The position numbers were made by a program, and so were the translations under genes. 64,000 nucleotides of DNA from Phymorhynchus buccinoides (taxonomy: Eukaryota > Mollusca > Gastropoda > Neogastropoda > Raphitomidae): the NCBI GenBank assembly GCA_017654935.2, contig CM065687.1:19849576-19913575 (forward strand). Direction: 5' to 3'. The notes under the pieces are model-generated. The model worked only from the letters and a program-made list of their open reading frames with translations. It was not told the DNA's origin and did no database searches. Below, piece after piece: positions 11,283 through 38,626 of this stretch (within the stretch, counting starts at the first letter, position 1; every line of letters starts with the position of its first letter).

Positions 11283-11665
11283 TCACAGAGGCGTCTGTGA
11301 AATTCGGGTTGCCTCCCACCCCCTGGAGATTGCAATCACAGCCAAGGGCGCGCACCCAATTTTTTTTTTTTTTTTTTGCATGCGATTTTGTGTGACTGAT
11401 GCGAAGGAAAGGGGACTGGGGGGTAAATTTTGACCAAAGTTAATGACAACTTTTTCAGTTGCCACGGTTTAAAGTTGCTAGCTAAGTGCATGGGCACACG
11501 GGACCTCAGTTTATCGCCTCATCCGAAAGATCCCAATTACAGACTCGGGTAGGCATAGTGCAAAGTGAGAAGAAAAATCCCCTGTACCCAGGTTCCGAAC
11601 TTGGGTTTCTTGACACAAGGCGAACGCGCTACCACTGTGGCCTACTCTATATGTACATACACACA
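11283..11665 (-). repeat. tRNA-derived SINE, left-arm copy
   Basis: Inverted copy of 22,075-22,450: GCCACAGTGGTAGCGCG head at 11,625-11,642, the GAGGCGATAAACTGAGGTCC core near 11,505-11,530, and the ACAGAGGCGTCTGTG tail words near 11,285. Confidence 0.7.
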
Positions 11666-11699
11666 CATACACATGCAGAGGTTAGCCTAAGATAGGATT

Positions 11700-12937
11700 G
11701 TTCGAATAATTAAGAGGGGATAATTTTCATGGTGTGTGTGTGGGGGGGGGGAAAAAAGTTTTTTTTTTGATCTTGCCTAATCAATCTTCAAATAGCGGAG
11801 TTACTCCTACCATCAGGTAGATCCCCAGCTCTCGCCTCTTGTTTTTGAAGCAGACATACAATCACTTAGAACCCGTGGCGTCATTCTAAAATTCAATTTA
11901 TATTTTTTACGTCACATTTGCAAGTTTTATCAGTTTGTGGCCACATGCTGCCCTCAATTTTTCTAAATAATTTTTTGGGGCAAGTCATCCTGCTGCTTCA
12001 GCTTTCGACGCCCATTGTTCGCATTGGTTTCTATGGTATTTGACCGAGTACTGGCTGTCAAACACTCTAATTTTCACGAAGTGGCTATTGTCCTATTTTT
12101 CCGAAAAATCGTATATTGGTTCAATGACATTCGGGAGAGAGAGAGAGAATAGTCTGATGAAAAAGGTAAGAGACTCAGTTCACCAATTGGGCGTGAATTT
12201 AGAAGTGATTAATGGATGGTGAAACTGAAAGGTCTGGATTTGGACCTTTGGAGTTCCATAACTTTGGAATGGCCAAGACACAGTGGTGTCTTTTTAATAT
12301 TTTTATATGGCATCCCCTGGATGGACCCCCCGAAGACATTCTCCACAGAGGGTTCATTTTTGCTTAAATAAATATTACTTCATTGGGGGTTATTTTGTAA
12401 TGATATTTGTGAGAGCATTTGGAGATCTTTGTGAGTGCATTTGAAACGACTAGGCACTTTTTCTTTTTCTCAAATCTGGACTGCCGATCTGACCATACCA
12501 ATTCTCTTCTTCAGTTTTTAGTAAATAATAAAAAACCTAATTGTTTCAATTTAGATAGATTCAAGCAGTTTTTCTTCTTTTTTAAAAATTTAGCAAACCC
12601 TCATCTTTTTGTGTATTATTTTCTCTGTCTTTTTTCTCTCTCTCACACACACATTTATGCTTTTCACTAACAACAAGTACACACATATAATTGCACACAC
12701 AACATTGCTCACCACAGACCACAGACACACAGACGAGAAGAGACACCACACAGACCTGACACGTGACAGACAGATCACAACACAGAAATGAGAGAGAGAG
12801 ACACACACACACGACCTGACAAACAGGGAAAAGAGAACTAAACACATTTCATTTTGCATAAATATCAATACACAAAGACGGCTACCAGTGACACTGACAA
12901 CACCATTAATTATCATAAATTAATTAAAACACGTCAC
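11700..12937 (-). other. Copy of HDHD5 intron (no gene)
   Basis: Inverted counterpart of the intron 20,809-22,070. It contains AT-rich DNA, a T-rich stretch and a CA/TG-rich region near 12,650-12,820. Nothing coding was recognised. Confidence 0.7.
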
Positions 12938-13167
12938 ATTTATTCCCAGCCACTGTGACAGCTGGCAGCCTTGTTGCTGGGGGGGAGGGGGGGAGGCCAT
13001 CGTGTTGCACGGCAATTGGTCACAACAGAGCCGGCACTGGAAGTTGCCGGGTCATCAGTCAGCAGCTTTGAAGGCCTGCTTGGGCACTGGTCTAGGCAGC
13101 TTTCTTTCCCTCGCCGTCACTCCGTCACTGTCAAAAACAGGAAGCCGAAGCGCCCATTTGGCAGCAA
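12938..13167 (-). pseudogene. HDHD5 exon copy (HAD motif I exon) in inverted arm
   Basis: Reverse-complement copy of 20,599-20,808, 230 nt against 210. The motif I region reads as TTTTTGACAGTGACGG, with an inserted base, and a G/C-rich insertion of about 15 bp near 12,980 lies within the 3' part of the exon. Donor is GTGACG instead of GTGAGT. It is frame-broken as written. Confidence 0.75.
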
Positions 13168-13690
13168 CTGTAATGAATGAATGCACGATCACTTCCGTCA
13201 ATGTCAACAGGAAGCCGAAGCGCCCGCTTGGCAGCAACCTGTAATAAATGAATACACGTCACTGCGTCTATGTTAAACGGAACGCCGAAGCGCCCACGTT
13301 GGCAGCAACTGCATGAATGAATGCACGTCACGCGTCCGTCAATGGTCAAACAGGAGCCAAGCGCCCGCTTGCAGCAACTGTATGATAATGCACGATCACT
13401 CCGTCAATGTTCAAACGAAGCCGAAGCGCCCGCTTGGCAAGCAACTGTAATAAATGAATGCACGATCAACTGCGTCTAGGTCAACGAGGAAGCCGAAGCG
13501 CCCGCATTGGCAGCAACTGTAATGAATAATGCACGATCCACTATCTCCTTCTGTCAAACATGAAGCCGAAGCGCCCGCTTTGCGAGCACTGTAATGAATG
13601 AATGCCGATCACTCGTCTATGTCCAAACAGAAGCCCCGAAGCGCCCACTTGGCAGCAACTGTAATGAAATGAATTAATGAATGCAAAATT
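13168..13690 (-). repeat. 70-bp exon-edge minisatellite, left-arm copy
   Basis: Seven to eight units of AGTTGCTGCCAAGCGGGCGC type read in reverse, corresponding to 20,091-20,598. Unit length wanders between about 60 and 73 bp because of single-base indels, whereas the right-arm array is exactly periodic. Confidence 0.85.
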
Positions 13691-13696
13691 TGTAAT

Positions 13697-13868
13697 ACGT
13701 GAAACTCCCCTATAAGCTCCCGCCCGCATAATACCTACTTCTCTAAAAACCATTGCCCTTCCTTTGTAAGACGTGTTAAAAGTACATCCCCTTAATAATG
13801 ATAAGACCCCTCCCTTAAAGACCTCATTTGGAAGATGTGTTAAGGTCTTATAGGGATGTTCCCACTGT
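13697..13868 (-). mobile_element. MITE, CAGTGGAACC family (left-arm copy)
   Basis: Inverted counterpart of 19,900-20,071. Degraded termini GAAACTCCCCTATAAG and GGGATGTTCCCACTG. Confidence 0.6.
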
Positions 13869-13899
13869 AATGCTAGTTCTAATGAATATTCGACACAAA

Positions 13900-14110
13900 T
13901 TAGGTATTAAGGTACTTTAGTCCACAGAGGCGTCCCTCTGTGGAATTCTGGTTGCTCCATCTGGAGAGCGCGTCAACAGCAGAGGCGCGCCACCCAATTT
14001 TTTTGGGAGGTGGGCAATTTTTGTGTGACTGCTGATGAGGTGGGGGGTGGGGTAAATTTTGACCAAATGCCATCTTTTTCGTTGCCACTGGGTTTAACAA
14101 TGTGCTAATA
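13900..14110 (-). repeat. SINE tail fragment (left-arm copy)
   Basis: Matches 19,655-19,870 in reverse: GTCACAGAGGCGTC-like words, GGCGCGCCACCCAATTTTTT, and CCACTGGGTTTAA. Confidence 0.65.
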
Positions 14111-14631
14111 CTCTAACCACGTATTGGAAAGCACTCGTATCATATAAGTAAGGACTGTCCACATACTTTCACTAGTTCAGGTATCAAACCCATTCCAACC
14201 CCCATTAAACTAAGGCCGTGTTCACATTGAGACATGTACGGTGTTGTAACGAGGTAATGGGTTAAAAGGCTAAGCTTCTAGGGAAGACTTTTAGTGTGTT
14301 AAATTTTTCAAGTAGAAAATTTGCCTTTAGCCCCCTTCTCTAGGGTATGGGAGATGAGCAACTTTCCCGGCCCCTTTTCATCTAATAATTTTATATTTGT
14401 GCCCGGGTTCTGGCTCTTATGATTGTAAGAAATACAAGTGGTTTATTTGCTCTAAATGGCAGACAGAGAGTAATACGGTTTTACATGAAATTACAAGACC
14501 TCCACTCTCATCAGTCTGACCAAAGGTTCAGGATTATTTGACACTTGTATTTTTTTTACTCACAAAATCTGCATAAGATTATGCAACAATAATAATAAAG
14601 CAGCTCACTGGCGCCAAAACAAAATATGAAT

Positions 14632-17600
14632 AAAAACAAAGGAGGAATAAACGACAAAAGAAAAAACAGAATGAAGGACCTCAAATACACTGAAAGATGA
14701 AGAAAAAAAAGAAAAAGTTTGAGTTTAGAAAGAGGTAGATATGGATGGAAAGAAAACAGAAAAGTTTCGGTTGATATTGAAATGAAAAAGAGAAGTTATG
14801 GAAGACGAAAAGAAGGATAATTAATATATAAAAGATAAAGAAGATGAAAATATGAAAGAAAGCATTAAATAAAATAGAAAAACAAGTAAAGATTTGTATT
14901 TGATGTTTAAGGAATTAGTTATTATTTCGACGGTATGAGAAAGTGGTTTCCACAGCACATTCTCGGTGCGCCATGGAGAAGATATACTAATACATAGATT
15001 ATGATGGAAAGAAGAATTAAAAAAAGAAAATTAGAGGAATACTAAGTGTTTGGTTATAGTAGGTTGGGATTGTTTGATTTGGAGTAATATTTCATTGAAA
15101 GTATAGTAGTTACGAGAAATGTTTTTTTTGGTTGTGGATTTGGTAGTGGGGTATTATGTATGTGTTATTGAATGTGCATAGGGGATAAGTTGAGGGTGAA
15201 GAATGTTTTTGAAAAGAGAATATTTAAAACGAGGAAAAGTTATGCTGAACAGACTAGGTAACTGAATTGAATTGGTGTAAGTGATGAGAACCTCGAAAAG
15301 ATGTACAGTAAGGGTGAAAATGTTTATAGGGCACACCCTGCCAACAAGAAATAGGCGAAGACTTAATAGCATCCCCGAAAAAAAGCTTCTCTAGGTGAAC
15401 ACCTGCAAACAGCAGTCGTGCGGGCACAACTAAACGTCTTCCGTTTTGGGCTTGTTGTCGGTTTAACTCAATGGTATACATTCTATCATCTGCGAAAGTC
15501 TTATGCTAGGACTGCTACCCAAAAAGAGGTCCACTGATCATAGGAAGTTTGACAGCAAGGTCTGCGGTCGCGCCTGAGGCACACTAGGGGGCTCGCGACA
15601 CATGGATCGCTAATATCTTGCGAAGTTTTGCATGTATTTTTTTGCAATTTGTTTTGGGGACATTTCTGGATTATTGTGTATAGCACAGTTGGCATTAATT
15701 TTTCTGGGAAAATCTGGATAGAACAAAAATAAAGCGCGCTCAAACCAAACACAAAAACCCCAAGGCTATATATAAAAAGTCTATTCATGGCAAACGTGCT
15801 GATAAACATCCGCTTTTATGTAGTTACGGGTGCTGTTTTGGTGCGTTTTTATGTATTGGAATTGTGGTGGAAAATCTGTTGGAAGGCCATTGGACGGCGA
15901 TGCTGAAAGGGGACATTTGCAGCCGCTTGGAAATGCACTTGTTTGAATTGTTGTTATTTGGGTATCAGTACGGATGGAGTGAAATGCTTACATTGCAGGA
16001 ATGGAGACCAGAAAAGAGAAGGAATTTTGCATACACACACAGAGACAACTGAGTAGGAACTTAGATTACTTGGGACCTTCACAAGGTCACAGAAAAAAAA
16101 TACACAGGAAGATGAGAGAGATAGGGAGACCACCGGAACTTGGAATCTACTAGATTGCGAAATAAAGAGACGTTGGAATGAAGAGACGAGAGGAATGAGT
16201 GTGTGTGTGGGGGTGTGGTGGAATACCCAATAACGACGAAAAGGACATGGGGAGGGGGGGAAGGGGGACAAGGAATAGCGCGTGACCTAGTTTGTCAACG
16301 TCGCCGAGTTTCCCAAATAACCAGCGAAGAACCCACGTTATTGATTTTTAGTGTCCTTGCTTCCACCCCACCCCCCACCCCACACTCCCGAGTTACCCCA
16401 CCCCGATCCCGATTTCTCTTGTGAATGTCTGTTGACGTGAAATACGAGCTCCTCTCTCACTTCTCACTTAAACCCCCCCCCCTATTAGTAAACCCCCTTC
16501 CTAGACTGCCTCTTCTCAGACGTCAAGTCGTAGCATATTTGAACAGAGAAAAAGGAAAAAAGAAGGAGGAGGGAGAGAAAAAAAAAGAGAGAAGAAAAAG
16601 AGAGGAGAAGGGAAGGGAAAAAAAGAGGGCGGAAAGAAGGGGAAGGGGAAAAAAAAGCAACCACACTTCTGAAGCAGATCAAAGAGAGAAAAGATAGAGG
16701 AATTACTTAATTATAAGGATACAGATTCGCCCAATTGATTGTGACTTCTGACAAAATCTGCTTGCCTGAAAGCAGGAGTCAAAAGTCCTTTTTCAGGTCG
16801 TTTGCGTGGTTTGACTTACCCTTGTTGACTTTCTTTTTCATAGAGAGTCATTGGATTGCCAGTACCGAGGACCAACTACTCCCCTAGATTTCATGTACCG
16901 GGTATACCTCATATGATTCCATACCAGACTTAGCTAAAAAAAACACCACCCAAACAATTATAATATTAATTGTCCTTAATTTAAGGACAATGAATTAATG
17001 TCTTATTTTCCTAGGAGTAGGAGTGGCCTCCAATAAATTTCTTGCTTTCAAATTATGATCACCTCCTGTGCGACCCTCACACACACCCTTGCACATCCCC
17101 CTCAACCCACCCCCCTCGTCCTCCTTGACTTACTGATCCTCCCCTGAACCCAGTGCAAAGAATCAATGTCCATAATGGGGGTCATTTTTTATTCAACCCC
17201 AATGCCAGCGGTTCTCACTCTCACTGTCTCAGATCGCTTTAGCCGAGAGTGTGGGGATGTACCTTGGTCAAGCCTCTAAAGGCATCTCCACTACAAATCA
17301 ATTATAGTCCGGCTACCAGAGTAGCTGCTGCTCCTTCTGCTATCTGGCAGTTATACTATAGTCTGGGAATCGACAGACTGGTCCAGTGGCATTGATCATA
17401 CACATGTATTAATCTTTGAAACATGGTTTAAGACATAGCATAGAAGCACATGTCATTACAGCTTAGCATAAGAATACATAAAGCATGGCAGACACTTAAG
17501 CAATATGGTGTTTTATCGCTCCTGCTTTTTAATGGTATAAACTTCTCCATTCCATTTCCAATTTGTTTAAGGTGTGTGTACACACATAGGCGGATATTCC

Positions 17601-17890
17601 ATGCAGAAACCTTGTGCGCAATCCATAAATAAGTTGAAACAAAGAAAGGGAAAAGGATTTGTGCACTTGTCCGAATTTGTTAAAACTGTATATCCTTCGT
17701 TCTTTTACATTTATTTAGGGTTTTCCGTATCCTTGTGACGTAATTGACCCGCACGACCCGCTTTCTTGGTTTCTTATCTACACCGCCCCCCCCCCCCCTT
17801 CTTTTCTCGGGCCGCCACTTTAATTGCCATTCAGCTTCAAACGGAAGCCGATTAAGGCATTTATCCCTTTGAATCCCGGTTTACCTCCCC
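14632..17890. other. Left part of inverted-repeat spacer: AT-rich, no recognised gene
   Basis: 14,640-15,100 is A/G-rich low-complexity DNA. 15,150-15,850 has no recognisable element. 16,200-16,290 is a G-rich run, and 16,540-16,660 is a polypurine tract. 17,040-17,120 is pyrimidine-rich. 17,570-17,690 contains a block (GCGGATATTCCATGCAGAAA) that recurs inverted near 37,130-37,165, so part of it is a dispersed repeat. The short open frames here lack family features. Confidence 0.5.
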
Positions 17891-17898
17891 TGTCAGCA

Positions 17899-19335
17899 TG
17901 TAACACCTACAGTGGTTATCTCCCTTTACCCCCCTTATCTCCGTTCCCCATCACGAGAAAGTGACATCAACAGTCGGCGCCCTTTGAAGACAACTCTTCC
18001 TTTCTGATCACGAGAAGGATAGGAATGTCAGCATGTGATAAGGATGTAACCGGCGCGTGATTGTTCTGTACTAGTATGCATAATATTATAGCGTCATCTT
18101 GTGACGTGTCGACTGCTATAAACCAATCACAGGCTTTCATTGTTTGAAAGTGAGGGCTATAATTTGAGTAGTGAGGAAAGTTAGCCTACACATACTCTCA
18201 CACAAGACGCTATGAAACCTAGCTGAAGCAACATTGCAGACTCAACCTCTCTCCCAGCCAGTCATAATAGCCCAACTAGTGAGCATTATTGATGGCTGGT
18301 GATTGAGATTTGTTTTTGTTTGATCCTATTTTTGATCTAGATCCTATGTTCAATGATGAATAAGGAGAGTAGATATGTTATTGAAAAGAAGTGGTAAACA
18401 TTCTGTTCTATTTATGTGCACTGATTATTTGTGTGTGTGTGTTTTTGACTTTAACTCTTTTGGTACCAGAACCGGATTTTATGCCTACTAACCCTTTTGT
18501 ACTATTTTTAGTAGGAAGCCTGTGGGTTGCAATCTTGCACTTTATGATACCATTCCTTTCCAGGTGTTGGATGGAGAGTGATGTTGGCTTGATCACCTTT
18601 TATGTTTTACTGATCTCAGTTTGTTAACTGAAAATCAGTTATTTATTAACTAGTGCTATTGTACAAGGGCAGCCTTCTAGCCGGTTGGGATCCACTAATT
18701 CCCTGCCGACTGAAGCCCCTTGTCTCTAAGCCATAGAGATCTACATCCACCTTCTCCTGTGATTATCAGCAGGGCATCGTGGGCCGGACGATCATCCCGG
18801 ACTCACAAGCACCAAGACGGGAACGCCGCCAAGACGACCCAGCACCCAGAATCCGCTAGGAGACCACGCCTGAACCGTGCCATCCCGCAAAGCCGTAAAC
18901 CGGAACGACTGGGAGCTACTCTCACCTGACGAGCAAGCCCAGCCAACCCAGCACTCGCCGATTACTACGGAGGAACTTGACAATAGCTAGGTTTACAGAA
19001 CCGCGCCAATCACTTGAACTTTCCTCCGGACAATGAAGATTAGTGACCCTTCTCGCTTGGGGCTAACCTTCTAGAAAGACAAAATTCTTGTAAATCCTTT
19101 CGGATTTCATTGTTTTTTTCCATTCATATTTTGTTTTGGCGCCATTGATCTGCTTTATTATTATTGTTGCATAATCTTATGCAGATTTTGTGAGTAAATA
19201 AAATACAAGTGTCAAATAATCCTGAACCCTTTGGTCAGACTGATGAGAGTGGGAGTCTTGTAATTTCATGTAAAACCCTACTTCTCTCTGTCTGCCATTT
19301 AGAGCAAATCTACCACTTGTATTTCTTACAATCAT
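17899..19335 (+). mobile_element. Possible solo LTR-like sequence
   Basis: Begins at TGTAACACC and ends in TTCTTACA. It contains a CCAAT/TATA-like block (CTGCTATAAACCAATCACAG, about 18,113) with no coding sequence recognised, and a polyadenylation signal AATAAA at about 19,197. The sequence after the end (AGCCAGAACCCGGGCAC) could be a primer-binding-like site. No gag or pol follows. The last 210 bp belong to the inverted-repeat arm and so also occur reversed at 14,430-14,631. An alternative is a host promoter or exon region. Confidence 0.25.
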
Positions 19336-19654
19336 ACGAGCCAGAACCCGGGCACAAATATAAATTTATTAGATGAAAAGGGGCCGGGAAAGTTGCTCAC
19401 CTCCCATACCCTAGAGAAGTGGGCTAAAGGCAAATTTTCTACTTGAAAAATTTAACACACTAAAAGTCTTCCCTAGGGACCCACCCAACCTTAGCCTTTT
19501 AACCCATTACCTCGTCACACCGTACATGTCTCAATGTGAACCCGGCCTTAGTTTAATGGTGTGTTTTGGATATTGGTTTGATCTGAAACTAGTGAAAGTA
19601 TGTTGGACAGTCCTTATCTCATATGATACGCTTGCTTTTCACAATAAGTGGAGT

Positions 19655-19870
19655 AATTTTAGCACACATTAAACCCAGTGGCAATGAAAAAGTTGTCATT
19701 TGGTCAAAATTTACCCCACCCACCCACCTCATCAGCAGTCACACAAAAATTGCCCACCTCCCAAAAAAATTGGGTGGCGCGCCTCTGGCTGTGACGCGCT
19801 CTCCAGACTGGGAGCAACCAGAATTTCACAGAGACGCCTCTGTGACTAAAGTACCTAATACCTAATTTGT
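19655..19870 (+). repeat. SINE tail fragment
   Basis: Shares CACGTTAAACCCAGTGGCAA-like, GGCGCGCCTCTGGCTGTGA and ACAGACGCCTCTGTGACT words with 22,240-22,450 and 28,190-28,318, ending in ACCTAATACCTAA. Confidence 0.65.
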
Positions 19871-19899
19871 GTCAGAACTATTCATTAGAACTAGCATTA

Positions 19900-20071
19900 C
19901 AGTGGAACCCTCCCTTATAAGACCTTAAAAAAATCTTCCAAAATGAGGTCTTGTTAAGGGAGGGGTCTTATCATTATTAAGGGAGGTACTTTTAACACTT
20001 ACACAAGAAGGGCAATGTTTTTGAGAAGTAGGTCTTATGCGGGGGGGTGTCTTATAAGGGAGTTTCCACTG
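19900..20071 (+). mobile_element. MITE, CAGTGGAACC family
   Basis: Starts TA|CAGTGGAACCCTCCCTTATA and ends GGGAGTTTCCACTG|TA. 172 bp, palindromic interior with TCTTATCATTATTAAGGGAGG-type words, and a TA target duplication as in Tc1/mariner-type MITEs. Confidence 0.8.
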
Positions 20072-20090
20072 TATACAAATTTTGCATTCA

Positions 20091-20598
20091 TTAATTCATT
20101 CATTACAGTTGCTGCCAAGTGGGCGCTTCGGCTTCCTGTTTGACATAGACGCAGTGATCGTGCATTCATTCATTACAGTTGCTGCCAAGCGGGCGCTTCG
20201 GCTTCCTGTTTGACATTGACGGAGTGATCGTGCATTCATTCATTACAGTTGCTGCCAAGCGGGCGCTTCGGCTTCCTGTTTGACATAGACGCAGTGATCG
20301 TGCATTCATTTATTACAGTTGCTGCCAAGCGGGCGCTTCGGCTTCCTGTTTGACATTGACGGAGTGATCGTGCATTCATTCATTACAGTTGCTGCCAAGC
20401 GGGCGCTTCGGCTTCCTGTTTGACATAGACGGAGTGATCGTGCATTCATTCATTACAGTTGCTGCCAAGTGGGCGCTTCGGCTTCCTGTTTAACATAGAC
20501 GCAGTGATCGTGCATTCATTTATTACAGTTGCTGCCAAGCGGGCGCTTCGGCTTCCTGTTTGACATTGACGGAGTGATCGTGCATTCATTCATTACAG
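20091..20598 (+). repeat. 70-bp minisatellite copying an HDHD5 3' splice site and HAD motif I
   Basis: Acceptor-like AGs occur at 20,108, 20,178, 20,248, 20,318, 20,388, 20,458, 20,528 and 20,598, spaced exactly 70 bp. Each is CATTCATTACAG (or TTTATTACAG) followed by TTGCTGCCAAG, then the bases coding for GFLFDIDG. Only the last unit continues into the true exon; the seven before it return to CATTCATT after GTGATCGTG. Two alternating unit variants (GACATAGACGCAG and GACATTGACGGAG) suggest dimer-wise expansion. Using an upstream acceptor and reading through reaches an in-frame TGA in the next unit, so only the final acceptor makes protein. Confidence 0.95.
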
Positions 20599-36894
<16,296 letters not shown>

Positions 36895-36979
36895 GTATTT
36901 TTTTTAGTCAGTGTTGTGGTTTTAAGCTGGATATTAGAGGCTTGGAGAGCTGCTGATGGGTGGATTGCTTTATGGTCTT

Positions 36980-37185
36980 AGGCCGGGTTCACATTAGACG
37001 CGTAAGTTCTGTACGTAAAACCCTAAAATAAGTGGAAGAAAGAAGGATAAAAGTTTACGCATATAGGGGAAATTCGGACATGTGCGCAAATTATTTCCCT
37101 TCTTTGTTTCACTTAATTATGGATTGCGCACAGGTTTCCGCATGGAATATCCGCTTATATGTGTACATGGCCTATAGATCAGAGT
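36980..37185. repeat. Dispersed repeat (GGCCGGGTTCACATTAGACG)
   Basis: Starts with GGCCGGGTTCACATT and ends near GTGTACATGGCCTAT. Parts recur inverted at 17,570-17,690 (GGATATTCCATGCAGAAAC) and the first words recur near 14,215 and 19,540. Probably a MITE; ends not resolved. Confidence 0.5.
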
Positions 37186-37260
37186 GGCTGATTTAGGTTG
37201 TCTTTTGAACTGTTAAACTGGTTACGCAGAAAGATTTACTTTTTAATGGGCAAATGTTAA

Positions 37261-37626
37261 GAAAAGCCCCCTCCTCTGCACTCCTCCATTAATTTCAGGC
37301 TGTTCCGTCGACCGCTGTCGCATTCTCAGATTACCGCTGACACTAAATTGACCCTAAGCCTACCCCTAACCCTATCCCAAACCCTATTCCTAACCCTAAC
37401 CCTACCCTGAAACAGCTGTCGCATTCCCTTATGGTTAGGGTTAGAAATAGGGTTTGGGATAGGCTTAGGGTCAGTTTAGTGTCAAATACACAATAAAATA
37501 AAAGTTGATGGTACGTTTACTTTTGATCGTGTGCACGTAAATTCAGAACACAGTAATCTGAGAATGCGACAGTGGTCGACAGAACTGCCTGAAATGAATG
37601 GAAGGGGACAGAGGAGGGGGCTTTTC
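37261..37626. mobile_element. Foldback carrying (TTAGGG)-like words
   Basis: GAAAAGCCCCCTCCTCTG at the left and CAGAGGAGGGGGCTTTTC at the right are exact inverses, with further pairing (GTCGCATTCTCAGATTA / TAATCTGAGAATGCGAC). The arms contain CCCTAACCCTA and TAGGGTTAG words. Confidence 0.85.
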
Positions 37627-37653
37627 ATACCATTTGCCAGTTAATGTTTTCAA

Positions 37654-37810
37654 TGGCCAAGCTGGTTATGCAGAAGGAAGGGGTGGATAAACGACTGCTG
37701 GAAAGCTAATTAGTGCTGTGAAACTGGTTTCTGTCCGTGCTGTGTAGAGGACTCTTGGAGAGCTGAAGGCTGAAGGGGTGGGGATGCACAACTGCTTGAG
37801 AGCTGAGGGG
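37654..37810 (+). repeat. Degenerate copies of the HDHD5 C-terminal coding end
   Basis: 37,659-37,707 matches 36,846-36,894 at about nine of ten positions (CTGGTTATGC, GAAGGAAGGGGTGGATA, ACGACTGCTGGAA) and goes out of frame only after the stop region. A second, weaker copy is at 37,770-37,805 (GAAGGGGTGGGGATGC, ACAACTGCTTGAG). The sequence TTAGTTAGTGTTGTG after it also resembles the sequence after the real stop. Confidence 0.75.
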
Positions 37811-37843
37811 GGGTGTTTAGTTAGTGTTGTGACTTGTCTCTTA

Positions 37844-38060
37844 AGGGCCAGCCACACACATACGAATCGTATCTGAATGCGATGCGATTTTGACGATGTG
37901 AGTCCTGAATCACGTGAAATTCATGTATTGGGTCTACTTGAGTACAGTGAGCGAAAATAACAGAATTATTTTTAGATGGAAGTGTTTCACGTGATTCATA
38001 ACTCACATCTTCAAAATTGCATCGCATTCAGATGCGATTTATATGTGTGTGGCTGGCCCT
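37844..38060. mobile_element. MITE with TTA duplication (PIF/Harbinger-like)
   Basis: TTA|AGGGCCAGCCACACACATAC and GTGTGGCTGGCCCT|TTA; inverted termini and a 3-bp TTA target duplication, 217 bp, with GAATGCGATGCGA inner words also inverted. Confidence 0.8.
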
Positions 38061-38089
38061 TTAGTCTCACGCTGTATATGCACTTTGGT

Positions 38090-38300
38090 GATTTCAGATA
38101 CTACGAACGAAATATATGGCTTTACGTCCTCTCGGTCCAGCTGGACACATGTGGGACATTAATACAGATTTGGATTGGGGAATTTCAGGTATGATGATAA
38201 CATTCTGTTTAACGTCCTCCAGTCTGGAACAGACACATATGGGACACTAGTAGATGTAAAGATGGTGGGAACAATCCTGGGGGCAATGCCTGGAGGCAGT
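38090..38300. repeat. Dispersed repeat with TTTACGTCC / GGGACATTA words
   Basis: Two adjacent versions (38,120-38,165 and 38,210-38,290), the second being the reverse complement of 31,040-31,135. Short repeat family of unknown type. Confidence 0.5.
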
Positions 38301-38388
38301 GCAACACCAGCAAAGTCCCAAATTTTTCACAATACAGATGTGTTAAGGTTAAAGAATTTCAGATACTGTTTAGTTAGTGTTATATAGC

Positions 38389-38445
38389 TCTCAAACTGAT
38401 CATGCAGTTCAAACGAAGGTGGGAAGATATGACTGCTGGAGACCT
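38389..38445 (+). repeat. Further degenerate copy of the HDHD5 C-terminal end
   Basis: CTCAAACTGATCATGCAG, AAGATATGACTGCTGGAG; same order and spacing as the last 50 nt of the HDHD5 coding region but with many substitutions. Preceded by TTTAGTTAGTGTTAT. Confidence 0.55.
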
Positions 38446-38626
38446 TGGTGCTGTTTATAGCCTTGCGTCAGTCTCATGCTAGAATATATATGACATAAAT
38501 TTGGAGAGTTTGATGTGGGGCTCATTAGTTAGTTGCCTGACAACCGTATCTCAGTCCCTTGCTGTATGATACACACTTGCAGAGCTGAGAGATTGTTTTT
38601 AGTTCATGTTCATAGTTGTCAATCTG

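Larger units (their letters stand above)
6501..14631 (-). repeat. Left arm of 8.1-kb inverted repeat (copy of 19,122-27,212)
   Basis: The arm starts at the gap with the reverse complement of sequence at about 27,212 and stays co-linear, inverted, until GGCGCCAAAACAAAATATGA at 14,612-14,631, which matches 19,122-19,141. It carries copies of three HDHD5 exons, two exon-edge minisatellites, SINEs and MITEs. Differences from the right arm are dominated by single-base insertions and deletions, often in short homopolymers (for example GTCCGAGTTTTGTAACC against GTCGAGTTTGTAACC). This is the error pattern of uncorrected long reads, so disabled frames here are weak evidence for decay. Confidence 0.9.

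Noticed and set aside
10839..13167. Second, antisense HDHD5 gene
   Set aside because: Only three exons are copied, frames are broken by indels typical of read error, and the copy ends at an assembly gap.
18391..18627. Hydrophobic 78-residue frame as a membrane protein gene
   Set aside because: Low-complexity AT-rich DNA, no conservation pattern, no splice or promoter logic; it may be part of an LTR-like sequence.
37320..37460. True telomeric repeat tract
   Set aside because: TTAGGG words are few, irregular and in both arms of a mobile foldback.
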